DNA of 64,000 bases from Bromus sterilis (GCA_950022295.1 OX465598.1:67750001-67814000); one strand, 5' to 3'; shown: positions 47,385 to 59,348, counted from the first letter of the stretch. Program-made: numbers and translations. The notes: generated by a model not told the origin, from the sequence alone.

Positions 47385-47399
47385 GGTCTACATGCAAAT

Positions 47400-48497
47400 A
47401 GAAAACATGCAAACTGAGTGTAATGGCAGCAACAAAGAATTAACATAAGTACAACAAGCTAATGGTTAGTACAACAAGCTCAGACAAGCATGTTTAGTCC
47501 CTCCTATCTTCAACCTAATGAAAATTCATGGCTACCCCTAGGCAGCATATCTATACAGGAACATACACAATCAAGAATCCAAAAAAGGCCGAGCACATTA
47601 CGCAAAAAAAGAAACATTCTGTTGAGCATGTGGACATGCACAGTCCTCATGCAAATAACCGGACAGCTAAATGAATAAATAGCCGAGTTATCCAGAAAAA
47701 TTGTACATCTACTACTGCAATAGTACACACATATTATTTTTTTGTTTTCGTGGAGCACAATTTAAATGGAAGAATCATCTTACAACATTATGCACTACAA
47801 CTAAATTATAAAAAGTGATATTATCATGCAAACAGACATCCTGCTTAAAATGACGGTGTTACTCTGAAATATAATATTTTCTCCAATATTCCTCAAGTGC
47901 CAAACTGAGATATAAAAATAACAATGGGTCAACTAGAGAGAGATTGCAATGATCTAGTGCCAAGCTCAAAGACACATTAAAACAGTAAACATGCTTTTCT
48001 TTGAGCGAAAACTTAACTATACGAGATATGGTAACAACTAATAAACAGGCACCTACTCAGGGATCAATTTAAATCACTTCTATTCTTTGGTTATGCTGAT
48101 CAGATATTTTGTTGAGAAAAATAGTTTCTCACCAGCAATGCAACTTAACTCATGTAGATGTATGTCTAAAACCCTATCAGGTATGCAGAGAATCACCACT
48201 AGCTAGCATCATAACACGAAGCACCAGGGCATACAGAGACATAATGCTCTCACTGAAATTTACTTGAAAAATAAGATTATTATGAAAAGATGGCAAAAAT
48301 AAGCAAGGGGCATACAACTGGGATAGGCCTGATACAAAATGCAGAGTGATTATACTAGTTGATTCAAAGAATAAATACCAAATGTCTCATATTGCATAAA
48401 AAGATGCCATCTGCCAACTTATCGAATAAATACTCCAATCAGGATGCACAGTACTTGGTCAAGGTGAGTCACACAACCAAGATACTTTTCTATATTG
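47400..48497. other. Non-coding interior of the CACTA element, left of the LTR insertion
   Basis: The stretch is AT-rich, with no supported frame or motif. It is probably intronic if the minus-strand frames form one transcription unit. Confidence 0.45.
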
Positions 48498-48502
48498 TTG
48501 GC

Positions 48503-50088
48503 TGATACGTCCCAAAACGTATCTATAATTTCTGTTTGCTCCATGCATGTTTTGTTTGATATTGCTATGTTTTAGATACACTTTTGATCATATTTGGACT
48601 AACCTATTAACTCAGTGCACCCTAGTGCCAGTTCCTGTTTTCTCGTGTTTTTTCTATTTCAGGTTTTTCCCATATTAAAAATGTTCCAAAAATTCCGGGA
48701 AAATCCAATAAAAAATCAGCGCTCCGGAAGCTTCCGGAATCACTGAAGAGGGGCCAGAGGGGACCCACCAGGGCCCCAGGCGCCCTCCCGGCACGGCCAG
48801 GAGTTGGGACGCGCCAGGGGGCCACCTGGACCCCTGGTGGTCCCCCCTGGCTGCCCCCTTCGCCTATATTTATCTCCCGTCGCGGAAACCCTCAAGACAG
48901 AACCCTTTTTCGTGATCTCGCCTCTGTTCCGCCGCCGTCGTGCTTCCAAGATCGTGAGCGCCAGCAGACCTCTTCCCGGCACCCTGCCGGAGTGAGGATT
49001 GACCTCCGGGAGCTTCTCCACCACCATGGACGCTTCCCGGATGATCCGTGAGTAGTCCCCCTTGGACCATGGGTCCATGATAAGTAGCTATGTGATGTTC
49101 TCCTCCCCTCTTTATTCTTCATGGATTAGACCTTGTGAGCTGCCCTACTTGATCAAGGAACATATGTAATTCATTCTGCTATTGCTATGCTAAGTTTGCT
49201 GGCATCTGATGGATTATGAGACTATGTTCGGATTATGATCGAGTAATATATTTGGTTCTTATCTTTTATATTTTTGTTCTAGCGTAATTCTTGCATGTTC
49301 TCCGTTGTTGTTTATTGCTTTGGCCAAGTAGTAGGTAGTGACTCCAAGAGGGAGCGTTATGCTTGATTGTGGGTTCATGCCCCTGATGACTAGCTTGAGT
49401 GGCAGAAACATCAGTCTAGGGGATGTGCAGTTGCCACAAGGGGAAAACAACGGTGCTTGTAACCGCGGTTGCAAGGATTGTTTACTTTACGCAAAGTTCT
49501 TTTAATGCAGTTGTATGTTGCTTTGGGTTTACACTTTGGGTGGGGCACGCAACTTAATACCAACGAGATATTCTCGATAGATATCTCAAGGTGGATGATT
49601 AGTAGTAGATGCAGATGGATTTTGTTCTAGTTATTTTGGCATAGTTAGCATTGCAGTGTGTTTTTAATCCTGTCAATTGCCTAGTTGTGATTTGTTTACC
49701 TCGCATAGCAGTTTTTTGGGAGAGAGACATCACTAGTGAACATCATGGGACCCCGGTCCATATTTCCACCACTTTTACACACTCAATTTACTCCCTTCTT
49801 TTACGTTCCAGTTTAGCTATCAGTACCTTTTATCTGTTGCATTTGACCCTTTGTAAACAACAAGGCCGGAGAGATTGACAACCTCTCTGTACTCGTTGGG
49901 AGAAGAGTTATTTGTATTTGTGTGCAGGTCCAGGCGAAGCAATTGATACAGTGCCTCACTTTCCAAACCACCTACTTGTCATTGTCGAAATCCTATCGGA
50001 GACAAACCTTGGTATCTTCATTGAGGGAAATTAAACTACGCTACATCTTAACCTTCTGCTTGGGGTAACCAACGAGGAGTCAGCATCA
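48503..50088 (+). repeat. 5' LTR of element C
   Basis: It runs from TGATACGTCC to GTCAGCATCA. A CCTATATTTATCTCCC motif near 48,862 is a possible TATA region. GC-rich frames on either strand near 48,740-49,120 are LTR sequence and not genes. Confidence 0.88.
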
Positions 50089-50098
50089 AGTGAATTTC

Positions 50099-50116
50099 TG
50101 GCACCATTGCCGGGGA
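50099..50116 (+). promoter_or_regulatory. Primer binding site of element C
   Basis: TGGCACCATTGCCGGGGA lies ten bases after the 5' LTR end. It differs at three positions from the site of element A. Confidence 0.82.
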
Positions 50117-50229
50117 TTCCACTCTTCAAGATAGGGGAGTTGCACACTATCTTTTACCTTTCTTTTTAGTCTTGTTAGTTTACCTTTCAGTTCTTGCTTT
50201 AGTGTCCTTTATCAAAAACTACAAAAAAT

Positions 50230-52243
50230 TTGTTTGTCACACCTGCTGCTACTATGGGTTCCACTGAAAACACCAAGTTTTGTGACTTCACTAGTCACAA
50301 CAACAATGATTTTATCTGCACTCCTATTTCTACACCTTCTACTTCAGCTACCTCTTATAAAATTAAACCTGTCTTGCTGAACCTTGTTATGAGAGATCAA
50401 TTCTCTGGTGTTGGAGATGATGCTGCTTTATACTTAAGTAATTTTGTTGAACTCTGTGATATGCAAAAGTATAAAGAAGTAGAAGGTGATATTGTTAAGC
50501 TTAAGATTTTCCCTTTTTCTTTGAGGGAAGAAGCTAAAATCTGGTTTCAATCCTTGCCTAGGAATAGCATAGATTCTTGTGATAAATGCAATGATGCTTT
50601 TATTGGGAGGTACTACCCACCTGCTAAAATTATCCAATTGAGGAGTAACATTATGAATTTTAAGAAATTGGATAATGAACACGTTGCCCAAGCTTGGGAA
50701 CAAATGAAATCTCTTGTTAAGAAATGTCCTACACATGGTTTGAATACTTGGATGGTTATCCAGACTTTTTATGCAGGCTTGAACTTTACCTCGCAGAACC
50801 TGTTAGATTCGGCCGCGGGAGGAACCTTTATGTCAAAAACACTTGGTGCTGCCACAAAACTATTAGATGAGATGATGACCAACTATTCCCAATGGCACAC
50901 CAAACGAGCTCCAATAGGTAGGAAGGTAAACTCTGTTTAGGAGATTTCCTCCCTAAATGAAAAAGTTGACTTAATTATGTCTCTACTTACCAAGCAACCC
51001 CCTATTGATCCTCATGATGTTCCTTTAAATTATTTTATTGCTCAAGAACAAGTAGATGTGAACTTTATCTCTAGAAACAACTTCAATAGTAATGCTTATA
51101 GGAGTAATTTTTCTAGCAATCCTAGACTGTTTCCATCCAACAACTATGGGAACAACAACACTTATCCTAGCAACAACTCCTATGGTCAAACTTATAAGGA
51201 AAGAGATTTACCTAGCTATGAGAAGCTGGTAGAGATAGAGAAGGCTACCAAGAATTATATGCACACACAGTTTGAACAAAACAAAGCCTTCTCTAGACAA
51301 TTAGGTGAGCACACTTCCATTTTTCAAAACATTAGTAAGCAACTTGAGAGCCTGAATAGTGAGATTTCTAATCTCCAAAATAGACTTACTGCCACTGAAA
51401 CCTATGTTTCAAACATGTATCACACCCAATCTACTTTGATAAATCAGATGGCAGCCAAACCAGAAGTTATCCCCATGGAAGAAGATAGAATTAAGAGCCT
51501 TCCTACACACCACACTGTTGCTACTATCCAAGTTGTTGAGGATACCCAAACTTTTAGCAACCAACACACTCCTAGTACCATTGGACCCATTAATGGTGAT
51601 GCTATTACCTCAACCATAGGAAAAGAAACTCCTATGGACATAGAGGCTTTCAAACAAGTGAGCCTAGATGATACCACTACCACCTTTGATAGTAGTGACA
51701 TTGATTTTGATAGTTGCACCCTCTCAGAAGTTATTAGATTACTACACAAAATGTAGAGACCCCCACACTACCAATCTAAATCTTGCCTTCACAGAGTATA
51801 TCACTAATGCTCTCATTAAATCTAGGGAGGAGAATCTTAGAGTAGAAGCCTCCATACCTAGGAAGCTAGAAGATGGTTGGGATCCTATGATCAAAATTAA
51901 ATTGAATAACTTCTCTTGTTATGCTTTATGTGATGTTGGAGCTAGTACCTCCGTTATGCCCAAAAGAATGTATGATATGTTTGAATTGAAACCTTTTGAT
52001 CCTTGTTCTTTTGGTGTTCGCCTCATTGATTCTTCCGTAAAGAAACCTTTGGTGAAGATCGATGATGTTCTTATCATTGTCAATGACAATTATTTCCCCG
52101 TTGATTTCACTATTATGGACATAGAGTATGAACCTTTATGTCCAATTATTTTGGGACGTCCTTTTCATCGCACCGTTGGTGTTGTTATTGACATGAAAGA
52201 GGGGAATATAAAATTTAAATTCCCTCTCAAAAAGGGTATGTAA
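50230..52243 (+). pseudogene. gag-protease frame of element C, disrupted
   Basis: The gag part (50230-51754) shows a retrotransposon gag domain (IFPFSLREEAKIWFQSLP, about 50,503; AQAWEQMKSLVKKCPTHG), an Asn/Ser-rich linker (about 51,070-51,190) and a coiled coil (EISNLQNRLTATETYV). An in-frame TAG interrupts it at 50938-50940 and the same frame continues to 51756. A frame change near 51,755 leads into an aspartic protease domain with active-site motif LCDVGASTSVMP (about 51,926) and the ILGRPF flap-end block. The frame stops at 52243 with no pol genes after it. No CCHC zinc knuckle was seen. It is non-functional as it stands. Confidence 0.85.
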
Positions 52244-55145
52244 CACTTCCCAAGGAAGAATATTAAGTTACCTTTTGATTCCGTTACACGGGCTAGCAAT
52301 TCTCTTTCACTTGATAAAACTTGATCTTTTTGCTTCTTGCCTAGCTTAAAGGCGTAAAATAAAGCGCTTGTTGGGACGCAACCCAAGATGTTTTACTTCT
52401 GCTTTTAGTGGTCTTGATGATTTTTACTACTGTAGCAACATCATTGTATCTTTATTTTCAAGCTTTGTGCCAAGTTTAGCCCCCGATTGCAAGAAAGTTC
52501 AAAAGTTGTGACATGCTGTCCAGAAAACATATTCTGTCCTTGGACGGAAAAATTAGCCTGAAATCACCAGATCATCTTTTTTATCTGATTTTTTTTGACA
52601 GCGTGATCCATACAATTTTCTTTAGAGTGTCTGTTCTGAGTTTTTTGATTTGAGTTGCAGAAGTACCCCGAAAAAATTATTTACTACCTGTTGGTCTGTT
52701 TTTCACAGATTCTGCCACGTTTTACCTTTCCTCATTTCTGCAAGTCTTGCGCTAGCTTTTTCTTTGCAAAAACTTTTTGACAATCTAGAGAAACAGTAGC
52801 CCTTCAAGAAAATCTTTATTTTCAGTAGAGGAAAATTATTTTATTAAGGGTACAAACCTCTCTAATCAGCTTATGATGAGTTATGTATGAAGGGAATTTT
52901 CAAGTGTGCGAGGGAAGATGATGAAAGAAGATCCGGGAGTGTCAAACGCTCAAGCTTGGGGATGCCCCCATGCATCCCCAATAAATATTCAAGGATACTC
53001 AAGCATCTAAGGTTGGAGATGCCCCCGTGCATCCCATTCTCCATCAACAATCGACAGTTCGTCCTTCGTCTCACTATATTTTTATCACTTCATGCGTTAT
53101 GTGCTATGCTTGGAGCGTCTCGCTCTTTAGTTTTATTTTTAGTTTTCTTTAGCTTTATTTTCTGTTCATAACAAGTTAGAACCCAACTTTCTTTATGTCG
53201 GAGAGAAACACGCTCCACTTCAAACTAGAACACATCATAGGATTTTCATGCTTATCTTTCTTTTGTTGTGTGTTCTTTATCTTTTCTTAGCTGCTGTCTT
53301 GTTTATCTCTTAGTTTTCATGTTTATATTTTTCAAGAGCTTTAGTTTAGTTTGTTGCTGGAACTCTCTATAGTTCTCATGTTTATCTTGTTAAGAGAGTT
53401 GGTTGTTGCACTGAGTTGTGTCTTGTCTTTAAGTAGGTAATTGAGGTTTCTATTAGATTGTAGTAGTAACTTGCAATAGTTTTGAGGTATTGTTGTGAGT
53501 AACGTTTGAACTTTTTGTGTCAAGAGCTCTAGCCTATTAGTGATAGGTGTCGTATTTTGGGCAATCCGTGTTTACTTTCAAAAACTACAAAAACTAGTTG
53601 AGAACTCTAGCTACTAGATGGATCACTAATCTTTTGAGAGATCTGATATTAGAGTACACTCACGTACCATGAGTCGAGGATTCGCAAGGATAACCAAACC
53701 CCCATACACTCCTCCTCGGGGTACTTGTCTCTTTGTGAACCTCCTTATTAGATTGAGAGTTACCGATAATAAGTGCATGAGTTCTTCGGACTAATGTAAG
53801 TATTGAAAGTTGACACTTCCGCCTCCTCATATTTGCTAGCCTCTTAGGTACCGCGCATTGCCCTCTTCTCACTCCGAGAGTTGGCGTCCACCTCGCCGGT
53901 GCATCCAAACCCTTGGCACGGTACGCTCTGTTATCATAAACCTCCTTATATCTTTCCTCAAAACAGCCACCATACCTACCTATCAAGGCATTTCCATAGC
54001 CTTTCCGAGATATATTGCCATGCAACATCCACCTTCTCATGACTTGATCTTCATGTCATACATGTTCCTGCTACACTGGAAGAGGCATGCATTTGCATAC
54101 ATCATGATAGCTACATCGTCTTTATGTTGAGTACCTTGTAAAGTATGAAGATCTTCTATACTTCTTGTAAAATAGAGTGTTGCCCTTAAGTGAGGAAAAG
54201 ATACCAAAGAGGACAAATTTAAAAGATCCCAAAGAGGACAAATGACAGTTAAATAGAAAGAACCATTGAGGCCACCAAAAAATACAAAAAAATAGACAAA
54301 AGAGAAAAAGAAAATAAAAAGAGAGAAGGGGGCAACACTACTATTCCTTTTGAAAGATCCACACTCGTACTCCCTCTTATACCTTGTACTCCATAGAGAT
54401 GATCATATATGCATATAGCTACGTGGGGACCTTCACACTATAGAACTTGGCTTGTATATTCCAATGACGAGCCTCCTCAAACGAGCTCTAGGTCTTCTTG
54501 AGCGAGAAAGTTGGATGCACCCCCACTAGTTCCATTGGAGAGCTTTTCTTAGCTCATATGTGCATCCGTTGCATGGCAATCCCTACTTCTCACATCATAT
54601 ATATCATTTGGCCTTCTCTCGCCTATGATTGTCCTCATTGATGTGAGCCTTTCACACCTTTTTTGTCTTCCTCCTCCATCATATCTCTCTCTTTGCCATC
54701 CTAAGTATCAACTCTCGTGCTTACGCTCATCCATTGCATGAGTGCTCAAAATATCGAAAGGGAGTGGATCAAATTGACTTGTACCTGGCTAGTGGTCCCC
54801 GGACGAGTCAAGATAAGATTCCAAAAAAGACTAAGTGTGAAACTTTAGTAGATTGAGTTCTCAACAAATAATTATTTTTTCGTATTCCCATCCCCCACTT
54901 CTTGCACCCAAACACCATCTGGAGACATTCGAGTCACGGAGAGCGAGAGCTCTTGCACCTTTATGTTCTTATGTTGCTCGTTTCAATGCTAATATAGATT
55001 CTTGCCTGTTATGACTTGAATTGAATTACATACCTTGATTTATTTACTTAAAATGTCTTATATGGTGTTTAGCATGTCACCACAAAAATTATTCTTGTTA
55101 TCATTTACCTACTTGAGGACGAGCAGGAATTAAGCTTGGGGATGT
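52244..55145 (+). other. Non-coding 3' internal region of element C
   Basis: This 2.9-kb stretch matches element A (1740-4500, inverted) and the remnant at 7520-9930 in reverse. Conserved landmarks include two copies of GCATCCCC-bearing segments near 52,965 and 53,030. Short frames such as 52,887-53,171 recur in all three elements but are not clearly protein-coding. Confidence 0.65.
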
Positions 55146-56790
55146 TGATACATCCCAAACATATCTATAATTTCTGCTTGCTCCATGCATGTTTTGTGTG
55201 ATATTGCTATGTTTTAGATACCCTTTCATACACTTTTGAACATATTTGGACTAACCTATTAACTCAGTGCACCCCAGTGCCAGTTTCTGTTTTCTGCTGT
55301 TTTTCTATTTCAGGTTTTCCCCATATTAAAAATGCTCCAAAAATTCTGGGAAAATCCAATAAAAAATCAGTGCTCCGGAAGCTTTCGGAATCACCGAAGA
55401 GGGGCTAGAGGGGACCCACCAGGGCCCCAGGCTCCCTCCCGGCGCGGCCAGGAGTGGGGCTGCGCTAGGGAGACGCCTGGACCCCTGGTGGCCCCCCTGG
55501 CTGCCCCCCTTCGCCTATATTTATCTCCCGTCGCAGAAAACCTGAAGACAGAACCCTTTTTTGCGATATCACCTCTGTTCCACCGCCGTCGCGTTTCTAA
55601 GATCGGGAGCGCCAGCAGACCTCTTCCCGGCACCCTGCCGGAGGGAGGACTGACCTCCAAGAGCTTCTCCACCACCATGGACGCTTTCCGGATGATCCGT
55701 GAGTAGTCCACCTTGGACCATGGGTCCATGATCAGTAGCTATGTGATGTTCTCCTCTCCTCCTTGGTCTTCATTGATTAGACCTTGTGAGTTTCCCTACT
55801 TCATCAAGGCACATATGTAATTCTTTCTACTGTTGTTGTTCCGAGTTTGCTGGGATTTGATGGATTATGAGACTATGTTCAGATTGTGATTGAGTAATAT
55901 ATTTGGTTCTTATATTTTATATTTTTGTTCTTGAGTAATTCTTGCATGTTATCTGTTGTTTATTGCTTTGGCCAAGTAGTAGGTAGTGACTCCAAGAGGG
56001 AGCGTTATGCTTGATTCTGGGTTCATGCCCCCTGATGACTCGCTTGAGTGACAGAAACATGAGTCTAGGGGATGTTCTGTTTCCACAAGGGGGAAAACAA
56101 CGGTGCTTGTAACCGCGGTTGCAAGGATTGTTTACTTTACGCAAAGTTTTTTTAATGCAGTTGTCTGTTGCTTTGGGTTTACACTTTTGGTGGGGCTCAA
56201 AAATTAATACCAGCGAGATGTTCTGGATAGATATCTTAAGGAAGATGGTTAGTAGTAGCTAGATGCAGATGGATTTCGGTCTACTTATTTTGGCGTACCG
56301 CCCATGCTTTTGAGCCTCTTCCTTTCTTTGTAGCATAGTTAGCATTGCGGTACGTCTTTAATCTTGTCAATTGCCCAGCTGTGATTTGTTTACCTCGCAT
56401 AGCAGTTTTATCATCTTTTGGGAGAGAGACATCACTAGTGAACATCATGGGACCCCGGTCCAAATTTCCACCACTGTTACACACTCAATTTACTTCCTGC
56501 TTTTACTTTCCAGTTTAGCTATCACTACCTTTTATCTGTTGCGTTTGACCCTTTGTAAACAACAAGGCCGGAGAGATTGACAACCTCGCTGTACTCGTTG
56601 GGAGCAAAGTTATTTGTATTTGTGTGCAGGTCCAGGCGAAGCAAGTGATACGGCGCCCCACTTGACAAACCACCTACTTGTTCTTGCCGGAATCCTACGG
56701 GAGACAAACCTTGGTATCTTCACTGAGGGAAATTACACTACGCTACATCTTAACCTTCCGCTTGGGGTAACCAACGAGGAGTCAGCATCA
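55146..56790 (+). repeat. 3' LTR of element C
   Basis: It runs from TGATACATCC to GTCAGCATCA and is followed by the TTGGC duplication. It is slightly longer than the 5' copy because of small insertions (for example CCCTTTCATA near 55,224). Confidence 0.88.
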
Positions 56791-56795
56791 TTGGC

Positions 56796-57395
56796 TTGTT
56801 ATCTTTTTCATGTATGATCATCTGAATGAAAAAGACAATACCAATGTATACCACCAACCACACTATGATGTGAAATTTTATATTCAGACCTTTTTGCGAA
56901 ATAGAAATATATCAAATGATAAAAAAACATCCAAAATCAAAAGTTGACAATTTTTATTCCATTATTAAATCAGAAACATTTTATTCACAGAGTGGTACTT
57001 GTGTTATTTTGACAGTTTCAGGTTAAATGTTATTTTGTTTGGAGGGAACATAAATGAGAAGCAACAACAACATAGATCTTATGCATAGATGGATTTCTAT
57101 ATGGTAGGATAGAAAATCCACACTCATCACATAATTTTAGCTATACACATCGGGGTTACAAAACAGTCAAGGTCACTTACAAATTTAGCCAAATACACCT
57201 AACTTTGATTGGGTTGTGCAGAGAATCCACCATTCTAGTATGCCTTTAGTTTGAAGAATTTGTGTAGATAAAATGAGATAACAGTCAAGGTCATTTACAA
57301 ATAAAGATACACATGTGGTGCCACAAGCAAGCAAAATTTATAGTCGTTATATTTGAGTGTTTTCAACCTGAATACAATAGATCTAATTATCAAAA
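56796..57395. other. Interior of the CACTA element right of element C
   Basis: AT-rich DNA with no supported frame. It continues the stretch interrupted at 48,502. Confidence 0.45.
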
Positions 57396-57720
57396 CTATT
57401 AGAGAGAGAGAGGGAGAGAGAGAGAGGGAGGGAGAGAGGGAGGGGGAAGGCTTACCGGAGTGGAGGGACTCGCCGGAGACGGGCAGGGAGGGGGTGGCAC
57501 GACGGCTGTTGCTGCTGTGGTGAGAGGCTGCAGAGAGGCGGAGGGGCATGGTGAGAGAGAGAGAGGGAGGGAGGGAGGGAGGGAGGCACACAGGAGGGGC
57601 GGGGGGCGTCGGAGACGGGCACGGGGGCGCGGGGCGCCGGAGGGATGCGCGGCGGCGTCGAGATCTAGATGGGATCGGGGATAAGTGTGGGGGTAGGGTT
57701 TTAGGAAGGGGGAGAGGCCG
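57396..57720 (-). other. GA-rich microsatellite and possible first exon in the CACTA element
   Basis: AGAGAGGGAG-type simple repeats occur at 57,400-57,445 and 57,555-57,590. Between them a minus-strand frame (MPLRLSAASHHSSNSR..., about 57,549 down to 57,454) ends at CCGGTAAGCC, a good splice donor. It may be the 5' exon of a transcription unit that included the frames at 46,159-47,384. Simple-sequence bias makes this uncertain. Confidence 0.3.
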
Positions 57721-57734
57721 CGGCCATTTGTTTT

Positions 57735-57935
57735 ATAGGGATTTCTATGGCGCACGGGGCCACATGCGCCACAGAAAGTGGACCACCTTTGCAGTGGTGG
57801 GTCCCCCCCACATTTCAGTGGCGCACCAGAGCACATGCGCCACAGAAATGAAGACTTTAGTGGCGCATCTGGCTCCAATGCGCCACATTTTTCTTCTTCT
57901 GTGGAGCACACCCTTTTAGTTGCGCCACAGAATCC
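57735..57935. repeat. Right subterminal repeats of the CACTA element
   Basis: Seven or more GTGGCGCA/TGCGCCAC motifs mirror those at 45,700-45,920. Confidence 0.8.
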
Positions 57936-57969
57936 ATTTCTATCTATAAGCAGTTTCCTAGTAGTGCCT

Positions 57970-58440
57970 GGTTGTACTGGTGGACATTGACCTCAAAGTT
58001 CACAGCTGGGGCATTGCCTTCCGCAAGCCTTGCGAACACGGGAGAATGCTGAAGCACGTTGATATCATTGTGAGAACCTGCCATGCCAAAAAAAGAGTGC
58101 CAAATCGAAAGATTCTGAGATGCCACGGCCTTGAGGATCACAGTGTAGCCCTTGGCATGTCCCATGTACATCCCCTGCCAAGCAAATGGGAAGTTCTTCC
58201 ACTCCCAATGCTTATAATCAATGCTACCGAGCATGCCCGGGAAGCCTCTAACATCATTGATCTCCAACAACCGAGCTGTATCCATGGCATTTGGTTCTCA
58301 CAAGTACTCGGGGACAAACACTGCAACCACAGCTCGACAAAATCTGTACAATTCCTCCAGACAAGTAGACTCGCTCATGCACACATACTCATCAACTAGG
58401 TCACCGGGAACTCCATATGCAAGCATGCGAATAGTGAGAC
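57970..58440 (-). pseudogene. PIF/Harbinger transposase, N-terminal and central part
   Basis: The minus strand reads MLAYGVPGDLVDEY, then CLEELYRFCRAVVAVFVPEY, an in-frame TGA, and DTARLLEINDVRGFPGMLGS. It continues with IDYKHWEWKNFPFAWQG (first catalytic Asp at about 58,215) and WHSFFGMAGSHNDINVLQ (second catalytic Asp at about 58,064). The CACTA element breaks it after VNVHQYNQ. The N-terminus is missing beyond about 58,440. Confidence 0.85.
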
Positions 58441-58760
58441 GGAAAGGGGTGCGTCGGTGAAAAGGGCCCAAGGCGCAAGGGGCAGCGGCGGCGACGAGGT
58501 GGGAGGGGAACAAATCGGGGGAGGGTTTCGATTGTGAGGCAGACAGGCGGGCCAGCCGAACAAGGGGAGGACATATCGCGCGTCCGCGCAAACCTCAAAC
58601 CGGACACAGATTTGAACCTGAATTAGGTCGCGGCGGAGCAAAAAATGGCCACTGATCCGTTTGCGTCGTTCCGTTGGGTCAATTTTTTTATCCGTGGCAA
58701 CCCAAAACAACGGGCGGCGGATCAAAAACAGACATTTAAGTCGCGCGGTTGGAGGTTCTC

Positions 58761-59100
58761 TTATACCGTTGAACACCACACATTTGAAGACCCTAGGAAC
58801 AGTTCCGTCCTCATCCTTACAGTCTGCCGTTGCTGCTCTTTTCTCAATGCCAGAAACCGCCCCTTCGAAGTAACTTTTACCTTGCCCGTCGGAGGTTTTA
58901 ACCAAGTCTTTGAAGATGCGACAGAACCTTGTTTTACAATTTTCGTAGACGGCGTTGCAATAAATTTCAGCTCCCCTAGACCGAATAAAGTGATTAGTAG
59001 CATAAGGGCTGTGCAATATTTCCTCATGTATATATTTCCTTTGAGCAGACCATACGAGCCGATGTGGTTTGAAACCAGGGTCCAGAATCCAGATCAGTAA
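58761..59100 (-). pseudogene. Coding-like frame interrupted by the Harbinger insertion
   Basis: From about 59,100 a minus-strand frame is open (ILDPGFKPHRLVWSAQRKYI, then FIRSRGAEIYCNAVYENCK, KDLVKTSDGQGKSYFEGAV, VPRVFKCVVFNGI). It would continue in frame at 45034-44991 to a stop. Composition is protein-like, with several cysteines and no low complexity. I do not recognise the family. A second minus-strand frame (59027-58761, 88 aa, starting MRKYCTALMLLITLFGLG and ending at the TAA of the target duplication) overlaps it. Only one of the two can be the real frame, if either is. Confidence 0.4.
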
Positions 59101-59348
59101 TCTGCTAAACCCGCTCTAGTCCGGACCATTTCTTTGCTGAACCCACACCATTCAAGGACCACAATAAAAATCGACCATCTGGCCCGCGCGAACACGCCCC
59201 ATTCCCAGGTTGAAATCCTCTCTGTATAGTACGATGACAGTGAATGACGAGCAATAAGAACACCTTGGAAGAGAGCAATATAACCTTTGTTGGGGATACC
59301 AATTGTGGGGTACAACGCACAAATTATTTCAATAACCTTTCCACGCAC
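59094..59348 (-). CDS. Unknown 84-codon frame adjoining the split frame
   Basis: It reads MRGKVIEIICALYPTIGIPN... to ...KEMVRTRAGLADY. It could be an upstream exon of the frame at 58,761-59,100, since TTTAGCAG near the junction resembles a splice acceptor. A 27-bp phrase including TACCCCACAATTGGTATC is repeated at about 59,290 and 59,380, so part of it may be repeat-derived. Not recognised. Confidence 0.25.
   Translation of the reverse strand: MRGKVIEIICALYPTIGIPNKGYIALFQGVLIARHSLSSYYTERISTWEWGVFARARWSIFIVVLEWCGFSKEMVRTRAGLADY

Larger units (their letters stand above)
48503..56790 (+). mobile_element. LTR retrotransposon with gag-protease only (element C)
   Basis: LTRs 48503-50088 and 55146-56790 flank about 5.06 kb. 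The target duplication TTGGC is exact (48498-48502 and 56791-56795). A primer site lies at 50099-50116 and a purine-rich AAGCTTGGGGATG tract precedes the 3' LTR. The internal part has a broken gag-protease frame and then about 2.9 kb without coding content. No reverse transcriptase, RNase H or integrase is present. This resembles the Athila-related, Sabrina-like group of Triticeae (tentative). LTR divergence (many substitutions in the first 200 bases) indicates an old insertion. Confidence 0.9.
45684..57966 (-). mobile_element. CACTA transposon inserted in the Harbinger transposase
   Basis: Inverted termini are CACTACTAGGAAACTG and CAGTTTCCTAGTAGTG. Flanking triplets CTT (45681-45683) and CCT (57967-57969) differ by one base and fit an aged 3-bp duplication. 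Removing the element rejoins the transposase frame exactly (...HQYNQ then EYYLADG). Subterminal regions carry many TGCGCCAC/GTGGCGCA repeats. Without the LTR element at 48503-56790 its length is about 4.0 kb. No CACTA transposase (TNPD/TNPA) was recognised; short minus-strand frames are listed separately. Confidence 0.9.
45035..58760 (-). mobile_element. PIF/Harbinger transposon, hosting nested insertions
   Basis: Termini are GAGCAACTCCAA on the left and, inverted, GAGAACCTCCAA on the right. TTA flanks both ends (45032-45034 and 58761-58763), the PIF/Harbinger signature. Without the CACTA insertion its own length is about 1440 bp, and most of that is a minus-strand DDE transposase pseudogene. 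ORF1 is absent, so it is a deletion derivative. Confidence 0.82.

Noticed and set aside
48740..49122. Several frames in GC-rich DNA on both strands near 48.7-49.1 kb and 55.3-55.7 kb
   Set aside because: The same sequence occurs in both LTRs of element C, so these are LTR leader sequences.
57399..57911. A 170-codon minus-strand frame in the CACTA element
   Set aside because: It is built from GA/CT microsatellite and subterminal repeats (PSLPLSLS-type runs). Only a short segment next to a splice donor was kept as a weak exon candidate.
58396..59016. A single 206-codon minus-strand gene
   Set aside because: The Harbinger terminus at 58760 lies inside it. The part below 58760 is transposon sequence, so only the part above was kept as a split host-like frame.
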